A DNA stretch of 46,240 nt, taken from the NCBI GenBank assembly GCA_029262455.1, contig JAJCZJ010000037.1:1-46240 (forward strand), read 5' to 3'. The DNA comes from Deltaproteobacteria bacterium (GTDB taxonomy: Bacteria > Desulfobacterota > Binatia > HRBIN30 > CADEER01). This document shows positions 25,926-33,974 of this stretch, one piece after another; within the stretch, counting starts at the first letter, position 1, and every line of letters begins with the position of its first letter. Below the pieces are notes generated by a model. That model searched no databases. It was given only the letters and a program-made list of their open reading frames with translations, and was not told where the DNA came from. Both the position numbers and the translations under genes were made by a program.

Positions 25926-26279
25926 GTGCGTGCTGAACTATCAGGTCACCTCGAACCACATTTAATGCGCAGTAGCGCATAACACATTCACCTCGTCGTC
26001 CGCAACCGCGACCAAAACGAGATAGCCAACAGCATGCAGCTACTCGAAGGCAGCGTCGCATCTGCCTACAACCGGCGAAAGTCGCGACTCGGTGGGTACT
26101 GGCAAGATCGCTACAGCGCGACCGCTGTCGAGACCGGCGAGCACCTGGTGAGGTGCTTCGTGAGGCGCCTGCAACGTACGGCCGCGATTCTGATACTAAA
26201 ATGGGCGACGCAAGCGCGAAATCGGCCTCGGATTCGGGATGAAGTTGTTTGATTACAAAGGCTTGCGGTGGTCCGACCC
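25926..26279 (+). pseudogene. RAYT transposase remnant in element B
   Basis: Read across frames: LCVLNYQVTSNH (the segment before the HUH pair in RAYT proteins), then a stop, then MQLLEGSVASAYNRRKSRLGGYWQDRYSATAVETGEHLVRC, a hallmark of the family including the Tyr-bearing region, then the eroded 3' end shared with A, C and D. At least two in-frame stops and shifts. Confidence 0.8.
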
Positions 26280-26458
26280 TCACAAGTCCCTCACTTTGAC
26301 TACCGAACCCCGGCAGAACATGAACTACTCTTCTTCCAGGGAAATGAAGCGGCTTAACGACCGTGTCTACCAAATCGGGACAATCTCACTTTCCTTCCTT
26401 TTCTCTTCCTTTCTTCACTCTGGACAATCCCTTGGCGCGCAGCTCTAATCCCGCTGCC

Positions 26459-26962
26459 ATGCGAAGATCGGCCGTAAAGTCCCGAACGCTATTCGCGTTC
26501 GCGCTTCTGGGTCTGGTGGGATGCGTCCCAAGTCCGGGCCCGGTCCTTCTGGCTGCAGTCGACGGGCAGTTGGTCGACCGGGAGAGTCGGGAGCCGATCG
26601 CGGGCGCGCAGGTCTTCCAGGTATATCGCGGCGCAGGCGCGCCGGGAGCGGACCCTAGCGTCTATACCACGCGCTGGACGCAGACCGACGCTCGCGGACG
26701 CTTCATCTTCGTTTCGGAGATCGCCCCGAGTGCGAGGATGTGGATTCTCAAGACCTACGGCCCGCGATACGATTTCTATCACTCCGAGTACGGGCTCGTG
26801 CGGGGACCCAGCACGGAAGAGGCCAAGGTGATGCTGGAAGGGTCGCTCGCTCAGGCCGAACAACGCCACATGGACCTTCAGGTGTTCTGTAGCTCCACCG
26901 CCGACGATCCGGGGAGTCGTCGGCTGCGCGAGGTCGCGTGCACCCACCGAGACGGAAAGTGA
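26459..26962 (+). CDS. Small lipoprotein with carboxypeptidase-regulatory-like fold
   Basis: ATG 26459 starts a lipoprotein signal (LFAFALLGLVGC; Cys at residue 22) in a 167-residue protein. The body AAVDGQLVDRESREPIAGAQVFQVY followed by WTQTDARGRFIFVSEI resembles a CarboxypepD_reg/TonB-plug-like beta-sandwich, often seen in envelope proteins. The C-terminus has two Cys (QVFCSS, EVACTH). The function is unknown. A short AACCGGTT palindrome with six T follows near 26981-26992 and may terminate it. Confidence 0.7.
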   Translation: MRRSAVKSRTLFAFALLGLVGCVPSPGPVLLAAVDGQLVDRESREPIAGAQVFQVYRGAGAPGADPSVYTTRWTQTDARGRFIFVSEIAPSARMWILKTYGPRYDFYHSEYGLVRGPSTEEAKVMLEGSLAQAEQRHMDLQVFCSSTADDPGSRRLREVACTHRDGK

Positions 26963-26995
26963 GTTCGGGGTCGAGCACCAAACCGGTTTTTTCAC

Positions 26996-27024
26996 TTGAC
27001 ATGCTGGGAGGATCTTCGTACAGC
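26996..27024 (+). promoter_or_regulatory. Candidate sigma-70-type promoter upstream of the 27137 gene
   Basis: TTGACA (26996-27001), a 17-bp spacer, then TACAGC (3 of 6 to TATAAT). A 7-bp hairpin (GGCCGTT/AACGGCC, 27038-27057) lies in the leader. The -10 is weak, so this is tentative. Confidence 0.4.
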
Positions 27025-27136
27025 GATTGGCGACAATGGCCGTTCTGCAAAACGGCCGGAGAGAAGCCCGAACAGCACTGCGCGTTCGGATTAACGGGCT
27101 CCTGACGACGCAGTCATCATCGAAAAGGAGATGCAC

Positions 27137-28039
27137 ATGCGCACGCCAGCTTTCGGACACCGCGGACCCATCAGCCTCACGGCCTTCTTTTTCGTTCTTG
27201 CACTCGCAACGCTCGCGAGCGCCGGCGTCGGCGGCGACGATGCGGGTACTTGCGTCAACGCCTGCGGCGGTTACGGCGCAGGAAACAACCGGAACAGTTG
27301 CTACTGCGACTCGTCTTGTACCAGCTACGGCGACTGCTGCGCCGACTACCAGCCGGTGTGTAACGGAAACACCGGCTGCACGCCGAACTCGAACGGCCGC
27401 TACATCCTGCACATCGGAGGGATGTGCTCACAGGGCTGGGACGACACGCTGTCGAACAAGTCGGGTTACACCAGCATCGACGTCAAGGCGGTGCAGACCA
27501 ACCACAGCGGCCTAGCCGACGGCAGCCACGCCGTGGGGATCTACCTGGACAGCTGCTGCACTGGTTCGAACCTCTGCTACGTCATCAACTACAGCGGCGG
27601 TGACAACGTCGTCGGGCATCGCTTCGCAAACTCCTCGACCAACTGGAACATCAACTGGGTCGGCACCTCCGGCGGCGCGGGCGGCGGCAGCGAGCTGTCC
27701 GGCAACTTCCTCGCCGACGTCTTCGGCCCCTGCGACTACGCGGGCCACCTCGGCGTGAGCGAGGCGCGGAACAGCTACAACCACAACGACACCAACAGCG
27801 AGACCGTGTACCACATCGGTGGCTACGACGGCTGGTGGTACAGCTCGTGGCTGCTGCCCGGCGAGGACGACGGCGCTGTGGCATACCACTCCGCCGGCGC
27901 GATCACCAACAACGTGTCGACGAGCAACCTCTGCACCGGTCCCAAGTTCTCAAACCACGTGATCGCCTGGACCTGCTCCGGCTACAACCTCGATCACTAC
28001 GAAATGAAGACCAAGTTCATGTCCAACCTCGGTTGGTAG
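27137..28039 (+). CDS. Exported somatomedin-B-like/hydrolase-like protein
   Basis: 300 residues. The AAGGAG at 27125-27130 abuts ATG 27131 but sits 6 nt before ATG 27137, so 27137 is the better start. Signal peptide: LTAFFFVLALATLASAG. About 35-75 has eight Cys in a pattern close to somatomedin B (CVNACGGYGAGNNRNSCYCD, then CTSYGDCCADY). The remainder, Gly/Asn/Ser-rich with more Cys, could be an alpha/beta hydrolase: YILHIGGMCSQGW as an oxyanion HG turn, VINYSGGDNVVGH as a nucleophile-elbow candidate, and late Asp and His. Lipase-like function is inference. The downstream gene starts 12 bp after the stop. Confidence 0.75.
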   Translation: MRTPAFGHRGPISLTAFFFVLALATLASAGVGGDDAGTCVNACGGYGAGNNRNSCYCDSSCTSYGDCCADYQPVCNGNTGCTPNSNGRYILHIGGMCSQGWDDTLSNKSGYTSIDVKAVQTNHSGLADGSHAVGIYLDSCCTGSNLCYVINYSGGDNVVGHRFANSSTNWNINWVGTSGGAGGGSELSGNFLADVFGPCDYAGHLGVSEARNSYNHNDTNSETVYHIGGYDGWWYSSWLLPGEDDGAVAYHSAGAITNNVSTSNLCTGPKFSNHVIAWTCSGYNLDHYEMKTKFMSNLGW

Positions 28040-28051
28040 CGGGAGAACCCG

Positions 28052-29194
28052 TTGGGTTCCCGACGTGTTTGGTGGGTCGTCGGAATCGTCGTCGTCCTCA
28101 TCGCCCTCGCACTCTTGTGGGTGCGGGGGCGTTCGTTCGAACGCGATGGAACGACACGACAAGCGGCCATGGCGACCTTCACTCCGTCGCCCGAGCCCGA
28201 AGCGACTCAACCCGTCACCGCGGATGAGTCTCCGAAGCCGGAGCCGGTTGCCGTGCCTGAGCAAGACTTGCCCCCGCAGATCCGACGCTTTCTAGACGCC
28301 AACGTGTATCCGCCAACGTCCCGGCCCTTGACTGCAGGAGCGTCGGACCAGCTGAACCCGAATCAGCGCTACGAGAAACACCGGCCGCTCACTGAAGATG
28401 GAGACGCCACGTTCGTCTTCACGGCCGATCGTTACTATTACACAGGCGACGAGATCGCCCTGGTCTGGCTCGAAGTCCTCGATGGCGACCAGCCTGCCGA
28501 CGTCGTCGTCCACCAGGCGACGGCTCGCGCCGAGGAGCACGGCCAACCCAACGAGGCAGTCGTCGACCTGGATTTGCGCTCCGACGGGACGCGCTGGAGC
28601 AGTAGTCTGGATCTGGCGCAGGCCTTCCCGGACCACCACGGGACGATCCTGCTCGAGGTGGCTTTCGCGGTGGATGGTGGAGAGACTCACGCCGAAGCGA
28701 TCCGCATCTTCTCGACCCCGCTCGACCGGATCCCAGCCCAGCTCACGGGTAACTTCCGCGACTCCGTCCACGATGGCAGCCTAAGGGTCGAGGTGGGGGT
28801 CGACGTGCTCGAGCCGGGCTTCTTCCGTTTTGACGCCAATCTCTACGACAACAACGGCGAACCGGTCGCGTTCTCAGTGTTCAAGGGCGACCTCGCGCCG
28901 GGCGAGAACTGGCTCCCGCTCGAGTTCTTCGGCAAGATCCTGCGCGACCAGGAAGCGTCAGGTCCGTACTCCGTGGAACAGATCCGGGGTTACCGCTTCC
29001 TCGAAGGCCAGACGCCGGACCAGGAGCGGCTGGTGGAGGATTCGGCGACTCACCAAACCTCGCACTACGACGCGACCGTCTTCTCAGACGCTGTGTACAC
29101 AAGCGCCCACAAGGAGCGGATGATCCAGCTCATGTTTGACGACATCGATGCCGGGCGGACCCTCGACGCGCCGGCTGTCGCAGCGAGCGAGTAA
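28052..29194 (+). CDS. Membrane-anchored protein of unknown function
   Basis: 380 residues from TTG 28052, with GGGAG about 8 nt upstream; no ATG fits better. One N-terminal transmembrane segment (VWWVVGIVVVLIALALLWV, about 6-24) is followed by a Pro/Glu linker and a large outside region: an Ig-like part (DGDATFVFTADRYYYTGDEIALVWLEV) and another beta-rich domain (LTGNFRDSVHDGSLRVEVGVDV, then FRFDANLYDNNGEPVAF). The ends resemble domains seen beside secreted peptidases, but I cannot assign a family. It is probably co-transcribed with the hydrolase-like gene 12 bp upstream. Confidence 0.75.
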   Translation: MGSRRVWWVVGIVVVLIALALLWVRGRSFERDGTTRQAAMATFTPSPEPEATQPVTADESPKPEPVAVPEQDLPPQIRRFLDANVYPPTSRPLTAGASDQLNPNQRYEKHRPLTEDGDATFVFTADRYYYTGDEIALVWLEVLDGDQPADVVVHQATARAEEHGQPNEAVVDLDLRSDGTRWSSSLDLAQAFPDHHGTILLEVAFAVDGGETHAEAIRIFSTPLDRIPAQLTGNFRDSVHDGSLRVEVGVDVLEPGFFRFDANLYDNNGEPVAFSVFKGDLAPGENWLPLEFFGKILRDQEASGPYSVEQIRGYRFLEGQTPDQERLVEDSATHQTSHYDATVFSDAVYTSAHKERMIQLMFDDIDAGRTLDAPAVAASE

Positions 29195-29281
29195 GCGAGC
29201 AGCGCCCACATGGTCTCCAGGCGACCTCGAGAACGAGGGTCGGCAACGTAGACCGTGTGCCCGAGCGGACGACTTGCTTCG

Positions 29282-29309
29282 GCGGGGGGATGGTTGCCCA
29301 TCCCCCCGC
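29282..29309. terminator. Bidirectional hairpin between convergent genes
   Basis: A perfect 12-bp stem (GCGGGGGGATGG with CCATCCCCCCGC) and a TTGC loop, 87 bp after the plus-strand stop and 22 bp after the minus-strand stop of the amidohydrolase. TTTT follows about 10 bp later on the plus strand. Confidence 0.75.
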
Positions 29310-29331
29310 TCTGTCTACCTTTTGTATCCGG

Positions 29332-31008
29332 CTAAAAGTCGGCGTCTCGGTAGGCGATTTCGCCGCCGATGATGGTGAGGACGCTTCTCGTTGCCGGGAC
29401 TTCCTCCAACGGTACCGAGAAGATGTCCTGGGACAGGATCGCCAGGTCGGCGAGCATGCCTACGGCGAGCGTGCCCTTTTCTGTTTCGGCGTGCTCGGCG
29501 TAGGCGCCGCCGCGCGTGTGCGCGACCACCGCCTGTTCGCGGGTCAGCGCCTCGGCGGGATTGGCGTCGTGCACGACGGCGTACATGACGTCGTCGGCCG
29601 GTCCAATCGGCGCGTCGGTGCCGAGGGCGAAGGCGATCCCTTCTTCCTGCAAGCTGCGTAGCGGCGACAGCTGGGCGACGCGCTCCTCTCCCAAGCGCTC
29701 GTCGAAGAGCTCGGTCAGGTTGAAGTGGAGTGGGTTCTGCACGACGACAACTCCCATGCTCCGCGCGCGCTCGAATAGATCGGGAGTCAGCCCATCGCCG
29801 TGCTCGAAACGCACTCGTACTCGCTGCCACGTCGCGCTGTCGGCGACTTCTTCCATCGCGTCCAGCAAGACTTCGTGCGTGTTGTCGCCTACGACATGAA
29901 ACATCGGCTGCTCACCGGCCTCCAGTGCACTGCGCAGCATCGCCTGAATCCATTCGTCGGAGAAGTTGACTTCACCCGACGTGTCGGGCCGATCCGTGTA
30001 TGGCTCTCGAAAACTCGCAAAGCGCTCGATCGGCGTGCCGTCGAGAATCCACTTCAGTCCGGAGACGGTGACGCGCGGATGGGATAACTCGGCGAGGCCG
30101 TCGACGTCGTCGAGTGGAAATTCTGAATCGGTTGTCATTGGCACGCGGATGATCCTCCAGCGCACCTTCGGATCGGCGGCGATCAGTGCACGTGCGGTTG
30201 CGACCGTCGGCTCGGCGGTGGCCATCAGCTGGACGGAGGTGATGCCGCGCTGTGCGAACAGATCGTCGAGTGCTCGATACACTGCTGTCGAGCTTTCCGG
30301 GGTCGCCAACAATGCCGCCAAACGACGCTCGATGAATCCCTGTGCGTATTCGTGTGCTTTGCCGGTGAGGATCCCCGACGCGGGATCGCGTGCGAAGAAC
30401 CCTCCCAAGGGGTTGGGCTCGTCTTCGGCGAGACCGACGAAGTCCATCAACGCCGTGTTGAAGACACTGCCGTGACCGGTGAAGCCGACCAAGTAGACCG
30501 GCTGGTCGGGTGCGACGGTGTCGAGCGTGTAGCGGCTCGCTCTAGGATCATCCAAAACGAACGAGCCGATTTGTCCGCTGATAGAGCCACCCGCCGGCAG
30601 CTGACTGGACAAGCTCTCGACCTGGCTCAGCACCAGCTCGAGCGGTGGCTCCGGGCCGACGAAGAAAGATCGGTCGGCGCCGTAGGTCTGAACGTGCATG
30701 TGCGCGTCGTTGAAACCAGGGATCACCGTACGCCCAGCCAAGTCGATGACTTCGGTGTCTTCGCCGGCGTGCGCCAGAACTTGCGCATCGGTGCCGACGG
30801 CGACGATCTTGTCGGCGCGGATCGCGACCGCCTGCGCGCCGGCGCCGTCGTCGCGTGCGGTGAAGACGTTGCCGTTATGAAGAACCAGATCCGCTTCGTC
30901 TGCGCCGCCACTCGAACCGCATCCCCAGCCGATCGCAAGGATCAGCCCGAGGATTCCGGCGATCAGCAGTGGTCCGGCGTGTGAGTGAACGAACGTTGAC
31001 GATTTCAT
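29332..31008 (-). CDS. YtcJ-like amidohydrolase lipoprotein (paralogue)
   Basis: ATG 31008 has AAGGAGGG upstream and a lipoprotein signal (LLIAGILGLILAIGWGC, then GSSGG); the frame to 31347 is an overlong extension. 558 residues. Amidohydrolase 3 features: HNGNVFTARDDGAGAQAVAI, VIPGFNDAHMHVQTYG (HxH), KWILDGTPIER (middle Lys), FHVVGDNTHE (His), VRFEHGDGLT (His), and GTDAPIGPADD (Asp), ending MLADLAILSQDIFSV. Same architecture as the gene at 15091-16815 but with diverged motifs (DAHMH versus DTHAH). Hydrolysis of an amide or related bond at the cell surface is expected; the substrate is unknown. Confidence 0.9.
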   Translation of the reverse strand: MKSSTFVHSHAGPLLIAGILGLILAIGWGCGSSGGADEADLVLHNGNVFTARDDGAGAQAVAIRADKIVAVGTDAQVLAHAGEDTEVIDLAGRTVIPGFNDAHMHVQTYGADRSFFVGPEPPLELVLSQVESLSSQLPAGGSISGQIGSFVLDDPRASRYTLDTVAPDQPVYLVGFTGHGSVFNTALMDFVGLAEDEPNPLGGFFARDPASGILTGKAHEYAQGFIERRLAALLATPESSTAVYRALDDLFAQRGITSVQLMATAEPTVATARALIAADPKVRWRIIRVPMTTDSEFPLDDVDGLAELSHPRVTVSGLKWILDGTPIERFASFREPYTDRPDTSGEVNFSDEWIQAMLRSALEAGEQPMFHVVGDNTHEVLLDAMEEVADSATWQRVRVRFEHGDGLTPDLFERARSMGVVVVQNPLHFNLTELFDERLGEERVAQLSPLRSLQEEGIAFALGTDAPIGPADDVMYAVVHDANPAEALTREQAVVAHTRGGAYAEHAETEKGTLAVGMLADLAILSQDIFSVPLEEVPATRSVLTIIGGEIAYRDADF

Positions 31009-31827
31009 GGGTACTACCCTCCTTGGGCTGGGGCGGTGGCAACGGTTTCCTCCGCACGAGCACGCGCGTGGCGCTCGGTACGAGGACGCAGTTGCGCCGC
31101 TCAGATGAACCAAATCGGTCCGGCGAGTCGCGGCCGGGCTGAACGGCGCACGAGTGCGCGCGACAGCAATGCCGAGAGCCGTGCCGGACCGGGCGTCGCA
31201 GACAGTTCGCGCCGCCGCGAATTTGAAGATTGAAAACTGCATGTCCGGGATCTGCTCAACTGTCTGACTCCTGGTCGCGGCGTAACACGCCCGATTCGGC
31301 GCTAGCCACTTGGGGTTTGTACGTAGACGCAACCCACGGCGCTGCACGTGGCAACGGTCGATGGTGAATGCGCCGCAAACAAAGGAATTTTGCGCGGCGC
31401 GTCTTCGGACTCAACTCGTTGCGGAGTGCTTCGTCGCGTTTCAACGAACGGCGAACGAGGCTACGCGCTCGACCGTCGACGCTTGCGTGCGGCGTTTGGT
31501 CGGCGCTCCGCGCCTTCCATCTTAGTTGCACCAGCGCAACCAGCCGGTTTGGATTGTGATTCTGCGGGGGGCTGATTTCGCTCTTTTGCGCATCTTGCTG
31601 TATTTGGAGACTGACCCAGCCCGGCCGACGGCCGGAACGAAACCGCTGAGGAACGCCGGTGAACGCTGAAGGATGCGCTCGAGAAAAGGCCACGGATGAA
31701 CACTGATGAACACGGGCCCTTGTTGCCGATGAAAATCTTCGCGCGCCGTTCAGCTCAGCTTGGAATGCGCCCAGGTAGCCCTTGTGTGGCACAACGGTTT
31801 TCGACAGGAAGTACTTCGAAGTCATGA
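31009..31827. other. 819-bp intergenic region with a dispersed repeat
   Basis: It contains the ribosome binding site and presumably the promoter of the minus-strand amidohydrolase at its left end. The frames crossing it on either strand are low in conserved features. Bases 31613-31669 and 31690-31715 are copy 2 of the dispersed repeat. No gene is supported. Confidence 0.5.
31613..31715. repeat. Dispersed intergenic repeat, copy 2
   Basis: 53 of 57 bases (31613-31669) match 14161-14217. This is followed by CACGGATGAACACTGATGAA and CACGG, a motif of the kind that recurs in intergenic DNA of several phyla. Confidence 0.75.
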
Positions 31828-32130
31828 ATGATCCGGGTTGCTATGACCTCGGCTGAGCACTACTGGGAAGGTTCGGAAATGGCATCGATCGTCGGAGGGC
31901 GAAGCAATCGCATGAACGCCGTTGGCCCGTTCGGTATCGATCTCGAGAACTATTTGCTGCTGCGCGGCAAGCTCAGGGACGAGCTGTTTGACGTTTGTTG
32001 GGATGGTGCCGCCGTAACACCGCAGGCACTTACCAATGCCATCCGCGAGCTTCGGGGTGCGCTGCGCGACGACGCACGACAGCGCTACGCTCATTCGAAA
32101 ACGCCCGCCAAATGTTCCAGTGCTCTGTGA
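31828..32130 (+). pseudogene. Winged-helix regulator fragment (OmpR/CadC-type), truncated
   Basis: A 100-codon frame whose middle, LRDELFDVCWDGAAVTPQALTNAIRELRGALRDDAR, matches the recognition-helix half of Trans_reg_C/CadC-like domains (the usual form is DELLDAVWPGRVVSEAALTSRINAARRAIGDDGR). The upstream half of the domain and any effector domain are missing; the first 55 residues are unrelated. It overlaps the start of tgt by 19 bp. Most likely a gene remnant, though a short protein cannot be excluded. Confidence 0.45.
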
Positions 32131-33269
32131 CCCTCCCGTTCACGATCCATCGACGAGACGGCGGCTCAAAGGCACGTCGAGGCACGCTTGTCACAGGGCA
32201 CGGTTTGGTAGAAACACCAACGTTCATGGCAGTGGGCACCCGAGCCACCGTCCCCGGAATGACAACGAGAGACTTGCACGAAGCAGGCTGTCAGGTCCTT
32301 GTCGGCAACACCTACCACCTGATGCTGAGACCTGGGATCGAAGCATTTCGGCGAGTCGGCGGCATTCACCGCTTCATGAATTGGCCCTGTCCCGTTTTGA
32401 CCGATTCCGGGGGCTACCAAATCTTTTCCTCACCAGGCCAGCGGAGAGTCACGGAGAAAGGCGCACACTTCGTGTCGTACACGGATAGCCGCAAGCACAT
32501 GCTGACTCCGGAGCGTTCGATTGAAGTTCAGTCCGCGATCGGCTCCGACATCATGATGGTGCTCGATGAGTGCGTCGACTCGAGAGCCGACACCAGCATC
32601 GTTCGGGCGGCGATGGAAAGAACTCACCGTTGGGCGTTGCGAAGCTTGGCCGCACGCGAGAACGCCGAGCAGGCGCTATTCGCGATCGTCCAGGGCGGGA
32701 TCGATCAGAATCTGCGGCGAGAGTCAGCAGCCTTTCTCACCAACCACCCCTTCGACGGCTTTGCTCTGGGCGGACTCGCTGTTGGTGATACGCGCACCCA
32801 ACGCGAGGAAATCACCGCCATGGCAGCGGAGCTGTTGCCAGCTACGCGGCCGCGGTACTTGATGGGAGTCGGGACTCCACCCGACCTACTGCTCGCCGTA
32901 GCGGCGGGCATGGACATGTTCGATTGCATCCTGCCAACGAATTTCGCCTGGCAGGGCACCGCTTTCACATCGACCGGGCGCGTGCGTATCAAACGTGGTG
33001 AATGTCGGGAGGCCGACGTCACGCTCGACGCAGCTTGTGGCTGTTCCACTTGCCAGAACCACACTCGCAGCTACTTGCACCACCTCTTCCAGTGCCGCGA
33101 GCCGCTCGGCCCAAGACTGCTCGGCGTTCACAATCTGTACCACTACAACACACTAATGGCCGAAGCCCGTCTCGCTATCGAGCTGGGTGAATACGCTCGT
33201 TTCGCGCGCACCAAGATAGACGAAATCGACCGACACGAACACGGTGACAAGGCGCTGAGCGATACCTGA
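32112..33269 (+). CDS. tgt: Queuine/preQ1 tRNA-guanine transglycosylase (Tgt)
   Basis: 385 residues from ATG 32112, the usual length; the frame reaches back to 31995, but the extra 39 residues are not conserved. GTG 32127 is the alternative start. The enzyme exchanges guanine 34 in GUN-anticodon tRNAs for preQ1 in bacteria. Seen: VETPTFMAVGTRATVPG, the base-pocket Asp in LTDSGGYQIFS, IVQGGIDQ, GGLAVGD, MGVGTPPDLL, the nucleophile Asp in GMDMFDCILPT, and zinc ligands C-G-C-S-T-C plus His in LLGVHNLYHYN. The usual PTRxGRNG loop after the nucleophile reads PTNFAWQG here. No other queuosine gene is in the window. Confidence 0.95.
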   Translation: MFQCSVTLPFTIHRRDGGSKARRGTLVTGHGLVETPTFMAVGTRATVPGMTTRDLHEAGCQVLVGNTYHLMLRPGIEAFRRVGGIHRFMNWPCPVLTDSGGYQIFSSPGQRRVTEKGAHFVSYTDSRKHMLTPERSIEVQSAIGSDIMMVLDECVDSRADTSIVRAAMERTHRWALRSLAARENAEQALFAIVQGGIDQNLRRESAAFLTNHPFDGFALGGLAVGDTRTQREEITAMAAELLPATRPRYLMGVGTPPDLLLAVAAGMDMFDCILPTNFAWQGTAFTSTGRVRIKRGECREADVTLDAACGCSTCQNHTRSYLHHLFQCREPLGPRLLGVHNLYHYNTLMAEARLAIELGEYARFARTKIDEIDRHEHGDKALSDT

Positions 33270-33607
33270 CCTGCAAGACCGTGCGTGGGGCAGCGAACCC
33301 AAACAAGAGGGGTACTGGGGAGCAGTAAGTAGCTGTTTTGGTGGAATTCCAGTTCGGGCGATTGCTCGCTATTAGTCCCTATTGCTCGGGGAATAGGCCG
33401 GGGGCCAACTTCGGGAATAGCATCCCGGCGAGATCTCCGGTAACCACGCCGGCGCCAGTTCTGAGATGATCGGTTCCCAGGAGATCCCCCCAAGTCAACT
33501 CGGGACGGGGACGTTTGGACACAGGAGTTCTGGCCCCTGGTTTTAGACAAGAAGCCGGGCTTGGAGTACCGGTGAATCGAGCGGTCAGCAAAAAGGGAGG
33601 GGTGAGC
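33270..33607. other. 338-bp gap between tgt and a small gene
   Basis: No reading frame with conserved features. A repeated TATTGCTCG/ATTGCTCG pair at 33360-33395 is the only internal repetition seen. The ribosome binding site of the next gene (GGGAGG) is at its right end. Confidence 0.35.
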
Positions 33608-33838
33608 ATGGGCAAGCGCGTGATCGTCTGTCGAAGGGCAACGGGTCAGCAGCGGCTGCGGGTCCCAAGTACCTTAAATCGGCTCCAGGTCCGGTGTACC
33701 ACTTGCAGCCATGAGTTCGTTCTCCCATCACCTACGGGAGACGCAGCGGGGAGTGCGAGACAAGAAGCGCGGGACGCGAGGAACGCGGGGGACCTGGCGG
33801 GCGTGTGGATTTCCCAACTTGTGCGGTGGGCGGAGTGA
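33608..33838 (+). CDS. Small zinc-ribbon-like protein
   Basis: ATG 33608 has GGGAGG about 9 nt upstream. 76 residues. QRLRVPSTLNRLQVRCTTCSHEFVLPSP is the typical second half of a small zinc ribbon (C-x-x-C plus HEF). The first CxxC is eroded: only VCRR remains, so metal binding may be weakened. The C-terminal part is Ala/Arg-rich without features. A strong hairpin follows 18 bp after the stop. Possibly a degenerate gene; a regulatory or RNA-binding role is unknown. Confidence 0.5.
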   Translation: MGKRVIVCRRATGQQRLRVPSTLNRLQVRCTTCSHEFVLPSPTGDAAGSARQEARDARNAGDLAGVWISQLVRWAE

Positions 33839-33856
33839 CGGCGATTGTCGGTGCGC

Positions 33857-33889
33857 AGGTAGTCAGGCCACGCCGTGGCCTGACTACCT
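33857..33889 (+). terminator. 15-bp perfect hairpin terminator
   Basis: AGGTAGTCAGGCCAC pairs exactly with GTGGCCTGACTACCT over a 3-nt GCC loop, 18 bp past the zinc-ribbon stop. Only a short mixed A/T stretch follows, with no T-run. It separates the gene from the membrane protein/XRE pair. Confidence 0.65.
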
Positions 33890-33974
33890 CAACTGAACTT
33901 TGTGGAGGTCTTCTTGGCGCCGGTAGCCGGTCGCAAGCCTTGTTGCCGTCCTTTGATAGCGGTGGCTGAACCTG

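Larger units (their letters stand above)
25480..26279 (+). mobile_element. Element B: composite relic, IS1634 fragment inside RAYT-type terminal repeats
   Basis: Left end GGGTCGGACCAACTCAAG at 25480-25497, right end CTTGCGGTGGTCCGACCC at 26262-26279. The left half is a minus-strand IS1634-type transposase fragment; the right half is a plus-strand decayed RAYT. Just left of the element the run TCCGTGTTGGGTC is duplicated, as if the terminal repeat had been partly copied. 800 bp. Confidence 0.75.

Noticed and set aside
31008-31347. N-terminal extension of the second amidohydrolase
   Set aside because: The ATG at 31008 has AAGGAGGG and a lipoprotein signal; the extension has neither.
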